Source: Rubritepida sp.
GTDB taxonomy: Bacteria; Pseudomonadota; Alphaproteobacteria; Acetobacterales; Acetobacteraceae
DNA length: 7,691 nt
Assembly (NCBI GenBank): GCA_022843345.1
Contig: JALHNW010000077.1
Coordinates: 1-7,691 of the forward strand
Reading direction: 5' to 3'
The number at the start of each line of letters is the position of its first letter. Position 1 is the first letter of the stretch. Positions 1 to 4,908 of the stretch are shown in pieces. The position numbers and the translations under genes are program-made. A model generated the notes under the pieces. It did not search any database. It was not told where the DNA came from and saw only the letters and a list, made by a program, of their open reading frames with translations.

Positions 1-132
1 CTGCACCAGGGCCGGGTGCGTGGCGCCCTGCCCTGGTTCGCGCGGGTGGTGGCCGACCCGGAGCTGGAGCCGGCGATCCGCGCCGCGCTGCGGCAGGACG
101 TGATGGCGGCCGCACGGTTCCGGCTGGCATGA
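1..132 (+). CDS. C-terminal end of an unrecognised protein (partial)
   Basis: Reading frame 1 is open from the window edge to a TGA at 130-132 and encodes the last 43 residues of a protein, from LHQGRVRG to AAARFRLA. The tail is rich in Ala and Arg and looks mainly alpha-helical, with one short hydrophobic/aromatic stretch (LPWFARVV). No family motif is present, so I cannot name the product. The stop shares bases with the start of the following methyltransferase (ATGA, 129-132). This typical translational coupling suggests the two proteins act in the same process. The frame uses codons with G or C in third position, as its neighbours do. The call rests on the frame, the codon use and the coupling. 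The rest of the gene lies left of the window. Confidence 0.7.
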   Translation: MHQGRVRGALPWFARVVADPELEPAIRAALRQDVMAAARFRLA

Positions 133-1001
133 GCGGGGCGAGCAAGGCGCAGGCCCGGCGCGTCGCCCGCTACTACCGCTGGCTGGACGGGCTGTCCTTC
201 TTCCGCGAGCGCCGCGCGGAGGGCGAGGCGGCGCACCCCGTCCACCGCGCGCTGGACGACCCCGATGGCGGCCCGCCCTCCCCCCTCGTGATCCACCGGC
301 TGATGCTTGAGGGGGTGGCGCTGCCGCAGGGCTTCCGCGCGCTGGACGCCGGCTGCGGCTACGGCGCCACCATGCTGGACCTGGCGCCGAAGCTGGGCGG
401 GGAATGGCTGGGCCTGACCCTTTCGCCCGAGCAGGCGCGGCGCGGCATGGCGGCGGTGCAGGCCCAGGGGCTGGAGGGGCGGGTGCGGATCGAGGTCAGG
501 TCCTACGACGCGCCGCCGGCGGGGCCGTTCGACCTGATCTACGGCATCGAGAGCCTGATCCATTCGGCGGACCCTGCCGCCACGATCCGCGCCTTGGCCG
601 GCGTGCTGGCGCCGGGCGGCCACCTGGTGGTGGTGGACGACATGCCGGTGGAGGCGATGCCGGACGAGGCGCGCGGGCGGCTCGCCACCTTCCGCCGCTT
701 CTGGCGCTGCCCGGTGGCGCCGACGCGGGCGGGGTGGCGCTCGGCGCTGGAGGAGGCGGGGCTGGCGGTGGTGGCGGAGCGTGACTTGTCGCAGCTGCTG
801 CGGGTGCGAAACATGGCGCAGGCGGCACCGCGGCTGCGGCAGATTCGGTGGAAGCAGCGACTGCTCGGCCCGCTGGCGGTTCGGCTGGAGGCGGAGATCG
901 GCGGGATCATGCTCGAAACCCTCCAGACGGAGGGCTTCGTGGAATACCGCGTGATGGCCGCCCGCCTCACCCCCCCAGCAGCGCGTCCGGCAGGAAGGTG
1001 A
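129..1001 (+). CDS. class I SAM-dependent methyltransferase
   Basis: This 290-residue cytoplasmic protein has a Rossmann-type methyltransferase core. Motif I, the SAM-binding glycine loop, is LDAGCGYGA at residues 72-80. The acidic/turn strand after it is GLTLSPEQ at 95-102, the motif II region is FDLIYGIESLIHS at 134-146, and the post-motif strand is LAPGGHLVVVDD at 160-171. The GLTLSPEQ strand and the H145 region resemble small-molecule C- and O-methyltransferases of the sterol/tocopherol/EryG-like type, but the substrate cannot be read from sequence. About 70 residues of N-terminal helix precede the core, and a helical C-terminal part (180-290) probably forms the substrate lid. The ATG overlaps the stop of the preceding gene, and no strong Shine-Dalgarno sequence is visible, which fits coupled translation. 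The last 35 bases overlap the end of dctM on the opposite strand, so the protein's C-terminal tail (RLTPPAARPAGR) is encoded antisense to dctM. Confidence 0.88.
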   Translation: MSGASKAQARRVARYYRWLDGLSFFRERRAEGEAAHPVHRALDDPDGGPPSPLVIHRLMLEGVALPQGFRALDAGCGYGATMLDLAPKLGGEWLGLTLSPEQARRGMAAVQAQGLEGRVRIEVRSYDAPPAGPFDLIYGIESLIHSADPAATIRALAGVLAPGGHLVVVDDMPVEAMPDEARGRLATFRRFWRCPVAPTRAGWRSALEEAGLAVVAERDLSQLLRVRNMAQAAPRLRQIRWKQRLLGPLAVRLEAEIGGIMLETLQTEGFVEYRVMAARLTPPAARPAGR

Positions 1002-2268
1002 CGATCACCGGGAACACCGTGATCAGCACCACCGTCAGCACCAGCATGGAGAAGAACGGCAGCGAGGCCCAGGCGACCTCCGTCTGCTCCTTGCCCGTCA
1101 GCGTCTGCATCACGAACAGGTTGAAGCCCAACGGCGGCGAGATTTCCGCCAGCTCCACCAGCAGCACGATGAAGATGCCGAACCACACCAGGTCGAACCC
1201 CGCCTGCTGCACCACGGGCACGACGACGGAGGTGGTGAGGACGATCATGGAAACGCCGTCCAGCGCGGTGCCGAGGATGAGGTACACCACGGTGAGGATG
1301 GCGATGATGGCGTAGGGGCCGAGCTGCGCCGCCGTCACCGCCGCGGCCAGCGCGCCGGGGATGCCGGTCAGCGCCATCGCCTTGGTGAGGAAGGCCGCGC
1401 CCGCCAGGATGAACATGACCATGCACGACAGCCGCGTGGCGCCCGCCAGGCTGTCCACGAAGCTGCTCCAGGACAGGGTGCGCGTCACCGCCGCCAGGAT
1501 GAGCGAGCCGAGCACGCCGAAGGCCGCGGCCTCGGTGGCTGTCGCCCAGCCCACGAACATGGAGCCGATGACGCCGGTGATCAGCAGCGCGCAGGGGAGG
1601 AGCTGGGCGGATTCGCGCAGCTTCTGCATGAAGGTCAGACGCGGCCCGGCGGGGGGCTGCTTCGCCGGGTTCAGCAGCGCCCAGACGATGATGTAGAAGG
1701 AGAACAGCCCCATCACGAGCATCCCCGGGATCATCCCGGCGACGAACACGCGCACGATGGAGACCTCGGCCGCCACGGCGTAGACCACCATGATGATGGA
1801 GGGCGGGATGAGGATGCCCAGCGTGCCCGAGGTGGCGAGCGAGCCGATGGCCGTGCGCTCGTCATAGCCGCGGCGCTTCAGCTCCGGCAGGGCGATCTTG
1901 GAGACGGTGGCGCAGGTCGCCGCGCTGCTGCCGGAGACGCTGCCGAAGATGCCGCAGGCCAGCACGTTCACGTGCAGCAGCCGGCCCGGAATGCGCCGCA
2001 CCCAGGGTGCGAGGCCGTTGAACAGCTCCTCGCTCAGCCGCGTGCGGAACAGGATCTCGCCCATCCAGACGAACATCGGCAGGGCGGCCAGCGTCCAGGA
2101 GCCGGTGCTTTCCCAGAAGGCGGAGGCGAGGAACAGCCCCGGCTCGGGGTGGACGATGCTCATCGCCACCCAGCCGGTGCCGGTCAGGGCCAGGGCGATC
2201 CACAGCCCCGCGCCCAGCAGCAGGCAGAGCAGGAACAGCAGCAGCAGCGCGATCTCCAGCAGCCCCAC
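967..2268 (-). CDS. dctM: TRAP transporter large permease subunit (DctM family)
   Basis: This 433-residue integral inner-membrane protein is the ion-coupled transport subunit of a tripartite ATP-independent periplasmic transporter. Its length is typical and it is hydrophobic throughout, with about a dozen membrane segments. Family signatures are clear: GSVSGSSAATCATV at residues 109-122, GILIPPSI at 151-158, TATEAAAFGV at 243-252, LDGVSMIVLTTSVVVPV at 336-352 and ISPPLGFNLFV at 376-386. In characterised TRAP systems these conserved Ser/Thr/Gly-rich and Pro-containing hairpins form the sodium and substrate sites. The start is GTG, 4 bases after the dctQ stop. It is set by a strong GGAGGTG (2276-2282) lying inside the end of dctQ, 7 bases from the start codon. 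The 3' end overlaps the converging methyltransferase gene by 35 bases, and no terminator is visible there. The dct name marks the family only; the transported solute, probably an organic acid, is not known. Confidence 0.96.
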   Translation of the reverse strand: MGLLEIALLLLFLLCLLLGAGLWIALALTGTGWVAMSIVHPEPGLFLASAFWESTGSWTLAALPMFVWMGEILFRTRLSEELFNGLAPWVRRIPGRLLHVNVLACGIFGSVSGSSAATCATVSKIALPELKRRGYDERTAIGSLATSGTLGILIPPSIIMVVYAVAAEVSIVRVFVAGMIPGMLVMGLFSFYIIVWALLNPAKQPPAGPRLTFMQKLRESAQLLPCALLITGVIGSMFVGWATATEAAAFGVLGSLILAAVTRTLSWSSFVDSLAGATRLSCMVMFILAGAAFLTKAMALTGIPGALAAAVTAAQLGPYAIIAILTVVYLILGTALDGVSMIVLTTSVVVPVVQQAGFDLVWFGIFIVLLVELAEISPPLGFNLFVMQTLTGKEQTEVAWASLPFFSMLVLTVVLITVFPVIVTFLPDALLGG

Positions 2269-2272
2269 GGGA

Positions 2273-2806
2273 TCACACCTCCGCCGAGAAGTCGCCGCGC
2301 GCCGTGCGCTCCGCGGCCGCCGAGACGTATCGCGGGGTGCGGCCGGCCAGCACCGCCACCAGCTCCTCGGCGATGGCGATGCACAGGATGCCCGCGCCCA
2401 GCGGCATGGCCAGCTTGGGGATCCAGATCGGGAAGGGCACGGTGCCCTGCGCCACCTCCTCGATCTCGCGCGAGAACATGGCGTCGGAGAAGGTGAACCA
2501 GGCGATGGTGGCGGTCAGCGCCACGGCCAGCGAGAGCACCAGCGCCTCCATCCAGCGGCGCAGGCCGGGCGGCAGCTTCTCGATGAACAGGCCGACGCGG
2601 ATCAGCTCGCCCCGCTTGAAGGTCCAGGCCAGGGCGAAGAAGGAGGTGGCGACGGTGAGGTAGGCCACCAGGTCGTCCGCCCCGGGGAATTGCCGCCCCA
2701 TCTCGCGCAGCACCACCTGCGCCATCATGGCGAGGAAGATGCCGAGCAGGGACAGGGCGGCGAGCACGGCGCTCGCCCGGTACAGCCAGTCGAGCGGGCG
2801 CCGCAC
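2273..2806 (-). CDS. dctQ: TRAP transporter small permease subunit (DctQ family)
   Basis: This 177-residue membrane protein has four predicted segments, at about residues 11-33, 46-63, 86-107 and 128-153, the standard DctQ topology. A family-like stretch REMGRQFPGADDLVAYL (34-50) links the first two segments, and a basic FKRGELIRVGLF (63-74) follows the second. DctQ subunits pair with DctM to form the membrane complex that receives solute from the periplasmic binding protein. The start used is GTG, 4 bases after the dctP stop. The only Shine-Dalgarno-like stretch (GAGGGG on the coding strand) abuts the start codon, so translation probably depends on reinitiation after dctP. The next Met (residue 27) lies inside the first membrane segment and would destroy it, which supports the GTG. 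The position between dctP and dctM confirms the assignment. Confidence 0.93.
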   Translation of the reverse strand: MRRPLDWLYRASAVLAALSLLGIFLAMMAQVVLREMGRQFPGADDLVAYLTVATSFFALAWTFKRGELIRVGLFIEKLPPGLRRWMEALVLSLAVALTATIAWFTFSDAMFSREIEEVAQGTVPFPIWIPKLAMPLGAGILCIAIAEELVAVLAGRTPRYVSAAAERTARGDFSAEV

Positions 2807-2810
2807 CCCC

Positions 2811-3794
2811 TCAGCCCCGCGCCGCGCGGTAGGCGGCGATGACGCGCTGCCCGTCCTCGCCGGCGCGGCCCAGCCACTCGCGCACCATCTCCTCGCTCAC
2901 GCGGCCCATCGCCTCCATCACGGCGGGGTTGGCCTGGGTGACGTTGAGGCCGCGGGTGCGCAGGGTGGCCAGCGCCTGCTCGTGCGCCTGCTCGGCCATC
3001 TGCCAGCCGCGCGACTCGGCGGCGGCGGCGGTGGCGCGGACGGCCGCCTGGTCGGCCGCCGGCAGCGCCTCCAGGGCGCGGCGGTTCACGAAGACGGCGT
3101 TGCGCGTGAAGGTGAAGCCCACATGGGTGTAGAAGCGCGCGTAGTCCCAGGCCGAGCTGTCCACGCCGGTGACGGCGGAGGTGACCATGGAGTTCACCAC
3201 GCCGGTGGCGAAGGCCTGCGGGATCTCGGCCGCCTGCACCAGCGTGGGCGTGGCGCCGACGGCGGTGGCGAAGCGGTTGGTCATCACGTTGAAGGTGCGC
3301 ATGCGGGTGCCGCGCAGCGCCTCCAGGCTGTCCACCGCCGTGTTGGTGTAGAAGCCCGAGGGCGGCCAGGGCACCATGTAGAGCAGGCTCAGCCCCTGGC
3401 GCTGCAAGCGCGCCTCGATGAAGGGGCGCGCCGCCTCCATCAGCCGCCGCGCGTCGGCGAAGGAGGTGACGAGCTGCGGGATGCCGTCCACCTCGAAGAA
3501 CGGGTCCTCGTTGCCGTAGGCGCTCAGCAGGATCTCGCCGAGCTGGACCTGGCCGCGCTGCGCGCCGGCCTTGATCTGCGGCATGGGCAGCAGGGCGCCG
3601 TTGGTGTGCACCTGCACCTGCACGCGATCGCCCGTGGCGGCCTGGAGGTCCGTGAGCCATTGCCGCACGTTGCGGGTGTGGAAGTTGCCGTCCGGGTAGG
3701 GGGTGGCCATCTGCCAGCGCGCCTGGGCGTGGCTGCCGCCGGCCCATGCGGCGGCGAGCGCCGGGGCTGCGAACAAGGTGCGGCGGTTCAACAT
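2811..3794 (-). CDS. dctP: TRAP transporter periplasmic solute-binding protein (DctP family)
   Basis: This 327-residue secreted binding protein is the normal length for DctP-type TRAP receptors. The N-terminus MLNRRTLFAAPALAAAWAGG is a leader with a twin-arginine-like RRTLF pattern and a likely cleavage after SHA (residue 23), so export by Tat is possible and Sec cannot be excluded. The mature part begins RWQMATPYPDGNFH and contains the family's hinge and ligand-contact region LRGTRMRTFNVMTN (160-173). Arg166 falls where TRAP receptors carry the conserved Arg that salt-bridges the solute carboxylate. Further family-like stretches are FFEVDGIPQLVTSFADARRL (99-118) and QAFATGVVNSMVTSAVTG (193-210). 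The ATG is backed by GGAGAGGA (3802-3809), 7 bases upstream. It is the first gene of a dctP-dctQ-dctM operon. The solute is probably an organic acid but cannot be specified. Confidence 0.95.
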   Translation of the reverse strand: MLNRRTLFAAPALAAAWAGGSHAQARWQMATPYPDGNFHTRNVRQWLTDLQAATGDRVQVQVHTNGALLPMPQIKAGAQRGQVQLGEILLSAYGNEDPFFEVDGIPQLVTSFADARRLMEAARPFIEARLQRQGLSLLYMVPWPPSGFYTNTAVDSLEALRGTRMRTFNVMTNRFATAVGATPTLVQAAEIPQAFATGVVNSMVTSAVTGVDSSAWDYARFYTHVGFTFTRNAVFVNRRALEALPAADQAAVRATAAAAESRGWQMAEQAHEQALATLRTRGLNVTQANPAVMEAMGRVSEEMVREWLGRAGEDGQRVIAAYRAARG

Positions 3795-3815
3795 CGGGTG
3801 TTCCTCTCCACGTGG

Positions 3816-3840
3816 CGCGGTGCCGGATGGTCGGCACGCG
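3816..3840. repeat. inverted repeat in the dctP leader
   Basis: GTGCCG (3820-3825) and CGGCAC (3832-3837) form a perfect 6-bp inverted repeat around GATGGT. With one bulged G the stem extends to 9 bp (3816-3840). It begins 21 bases upstream of the dctP start and just before its Shine-Dalgarno sequence, so if transcribed it would lie in the dctP 5' untranslated region. A role in folding or translation of the mRNA is possible, but in DNA this GC-rich a stem of this size can arise by chance. Confidence 0.35.
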
Positions 3841-3884
3841 GGGGGAAGACCGCAAGGGGGCGGGGCGAAGCCAACCCGTCAGGC

Positions 3885-3937
3885 GGCGCGGCCCTGCCCA
3901 GGCGGCAGGCCGCGCCTGCCCAAGCGGGCGGCAGGCC
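3885..3937. repeat. nested GC-rich inverted repeats, two hairpin units
   Basis: GGCGCGGCC-C-TGCC (3885-3898) pairs with GGCAGGCCGCGCC (3904-3916) over 13 bp with one bulged C and a 5-base loop. The right arm is also part of GGCAGGC-CGC-GCCTGCC (3904-3920), and GCCTGCC (3914-3920) can pair again with GGCAGGC (3930-3936). The block therefore reads as two copies of CCTGCCCA...CGGCAGGCC (3893-3911 and 3915-3937) that can form mutually exclusive stems. It lies between the HicA-like gene and dctP. No T-run follows on either strand, so it is not a standard intrinsic terminator. It may be a weak terminator, an mRNA-stabilising structure or a leader element for dctP. Confidence 0.5.
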
Positions 3938-3989
3938 CCGTCACGCCATCCCTCGTCAGCATCCCTTGCCGGGGACGCTGGGGGGTTGG

Positions 3990-4003
3990 TGACAAAGTGT
4001 CAA
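3990..4003 (-). promoter_or_regulatory. candidate operator/-35 region upstream of dctP
   Basis: TGACA-AAG-TGTCA (3990-4002) is a perfect 5-3-5 inverted repeat. With one mismatch at the sixth position it extends to GGTGACA/TGTCAAC. On the minus strand it contains the hexamer TTGACA (4003 to 3998), identical to the sigma-70 -35 consensus and pointing toward dctP about 200 bases away. No good -10 box follows at 16-18 bases (CAGCGT is the best-spaced hexamer), so the promoter call is weak. A palindrome over a -35 box would suit a repressor such as a GntR- or MarR-type regulator, but no regulator gene is in the window. The site sits 17 bases beyond the HicA-like stop. Confidence 0.35.
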
Positions 4004-4019
4004 CGAGAATCGGCGTCCG

Positions 4020-4286
4020 TCAGAGCGGGTAGTCCCGGGCGGGGTCCACGCCGGCCGCCTCGATCAGCTTGCGCAGGCGCACCACCTCCTCCGTCGGCAC
4101 GGAATGGCCGCGGATGTGGAAATGGCCCTGCGCGCCGTTCAGCGTGACCGACAGGCTGCCCTGGGCGGAGTGCTTCGTCTCCGCGCCCAGCTCCTCCAGC
4201 ACGTGGACCACGGCGTCGGGGTCCAGGTTGTGGTTAAGCGGGTGCGCGAACAGGCCGTGCAGGACCTTGCGGTGGCGGTGGTTCAT
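4020..4286 (-). CDS. small HicA-like protein, probably not an active RNase
   Basis: This 88-residue cytoplasmic protein begins MNHRHRKVLHGLFAHPLNHN. Its order is an N-terminal helix, a helix DAVVHVLEELGAE (24-36), a strand segment QGSLSVTLNGAQGHFHIRGH (42-61), then a helix TEEVVRLRKLIEAAGV (65-80). That layout resembles the double-stranded-RNA-binding-like fold of HicA toxins. In HicA the first strand usually carries a G-S-H motif with the catalytic His; here it is GSL (43-45), so ribonuclease activity is doubtful. No HicB antitoxin gene adjoins it. The start was chosen at ATG 4286 because GGAGGG (4297-4302) lies 10 bases upstream. The frame stays open for 24 more codons, but these give only a basic, low-complexity extension that overlaps the 4341-4362 hairpin. 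It may be a conserved hypothetical of unknown role. I recognise the general type rather than a named family. Confidence 0.75.
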   Translation of the reverse strand: MNHRHRKVLHGLFAHPLNHNLDPDAVVHVLEELGAETKHSAQGSLSVTLNGAQGHFHIRGHSVPTEEVVRLRKLIEAAGVDPARDYPL

Positions 4287-4296
4287 GGTGCGGTGT

Positions 4297-4302
4297 CCCT
4301 CC
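4297..4302 (-). promoter_or_regulatory. Shine-Dalgarno that fixes the HicA-like start
   Basis: GGAGGG on the coding strand sits 10 bases before ATG 4286. It makes that start preferable to the longer open frame reaching back to 4358, which has no comparable site. Confidence 0.6.
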
Positions 4303-4340
4303 GTGGTGACGAAGGGAGTGCAGCACCGCCGCCGCGTCCG

Positions 4341-4362
4341 CGCCTTGCGCCGCCGCAAGGCG
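4341..4362. repeat. perfect 9-bp hairpin between the CBS and HicA-like genes
   Basis: CGCCTTGCG (4341-4349) and CGCAAGGCG (4354-4362) form a perfect 9-bp stem with a CCGC loop. On the minus strand it begins 8 bases after the stop of the CBS gene and ends about 55 bases before the HicA-like start. No U-tract follows in either direction, so it is at most a weak or Rho-assisted terminator or an mRNA 3'-end stabiliser. A perfect stem this long is expected about once by chance in a window of this composition. Its position directly behind a stop codon is what makes it notable. Confidence 0.5.
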
Positions 4363-4370
4363 GGGCGAGT

Positions 4371-4808
4371 TCAGCCGCTGTTCGTGACGAAGAGCTTCAG
4401 CTCCTCCGCCTCGTGCTCCGCCTCGGCGATGCGGGCCTTCACCAGGTCGCCGATGCTGACCATGCCGGCCAGGGCGCCGCCCTCCTCCAGCACCGGCAGG
4501 TGGCGGATGCGCCGGTCGGTCATCATCTGCAGCGCGTCCTGCACCGTCGAGCGGGGCGAGACGGTGAACAGCACCCGCGTCATCAGCTGGCCCGCCGTCA
4601 TGCGGGTCACGCCCTCGCCCAGGCTGGCAAGGGCGCGCACGATGTCTCGCTCGGAGACGATGCCCAGCACCTGCCCGTCGCGCTCCACGACCAGCACGGC
4701 ACCGATGCGGTGCTGCGCGAGCGTGCGCGTGATGCTCGCCACCCCGTCCTGCGTGCGGACCGAGACGACTTGGCTGCCCTTGGCCTTGAGGATGTTCGCG
4801 ATGACCAT
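4371..4808 (-). CDS. stand-alone CBS-domain pair protein
   Basis: This 145-residue cytoplasmic protein is made almost entirely of two CBS motifs, at about residues 7-63 and 74-128, which fold together as one Bateman module. Characteristic ends are GIVSERDIVRAL (49-60) and GMVSIGDLVKARI (115-127). The Ser-x-x-Asp pairs (S52/D55 and S118/D121) match the ribose-phosphate contacts used by adenine-nucleotide-binding CBS proteins. Small proteins of this type commonly bind AMP, ATP or SAM and act as energy sensors or regulators of partner proteins, but no partner can be named here. A charged helix EAEHEAEELKLF (129-140) ends the protein. GGAG (4817-4820), 8 bases before the ATG, supports the start. 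It lies 100 bases downstream of the ABC exporter gene and 84 bases upstream of the HicA-like gene, all on the same strand. Confidence 0.93.
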   Translation of the reverse strand: MVIANILKAKGSQVVSVRTQDGVASITRTLAQHRIGAVLVVERDGQVLGIVSERDIVRALASLGEGVTRMTAGQLMTRVLFTVSPRSTVQDALQMMTDRRIRHLPVLEEGGALAGMVSIGDLVKARIAEAEHEAEELKLFVTNSG

Positions 4809-4908
4809 GTCCGCTGCTCCGGCATGTTAATGCGCGTTCATCTTGCGCAACCCCCCGGCGAAACCGCAAGGGGGAATACATGCGGCGCAGCATTCATTCA
4901 GGAATGGT

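Noticed and set aside
2725..3992. Long open frames on both strands across dctP (376 and 421 codons).
   Set aside because: Both are compositional shadows of dctP. Only the DctP frame has family motifs, a signal peptide and a Shine-Dalgarno sequence.
4287..4358. A 24-codon N-terminal extension of the HicA-like gene.
   Set aside because: It encodes a basic low-complexity stretch, overlaps the hairpin at 4341-4362 and lacks a Shine-Dalgarno sequence, whereas ATG 4286 has a good one.
4020..4808. The HicA-like and CBS genes as a classical toxin-antitoxin pair.
   Set aside because: CBS-pair proteins are not known HicA antitoxins, the expected catalytic His is absent, and the 84-base gap with a hairpin is unlike tightly overlapping toxin-antitoxin operons.
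3849..4874. An exact 12-base repeat ACCGCAAGGGGG at 3849-3860 and 4863-4874, with related CCGCAAG words in other intergenic spaces.
   Set aside because: With this base composition many repeated 12-mers are expected by chance in 7.7 kb, and the reverse complement of the core also occurs inside the HicA-like gene. There is no evidence of a real repeat family.
4842..4906. Short inverted repeats in the 100-base gap between the CBS and ABC genes (CTTGCG/CGCAAG with a 17-base loop; CATTC/GAATG with a 6-base loop).
   Set aside because: The stems are only 5-6 bp, one has a long loop, and no T-run follows. They are too weak to call a terminator or operator.
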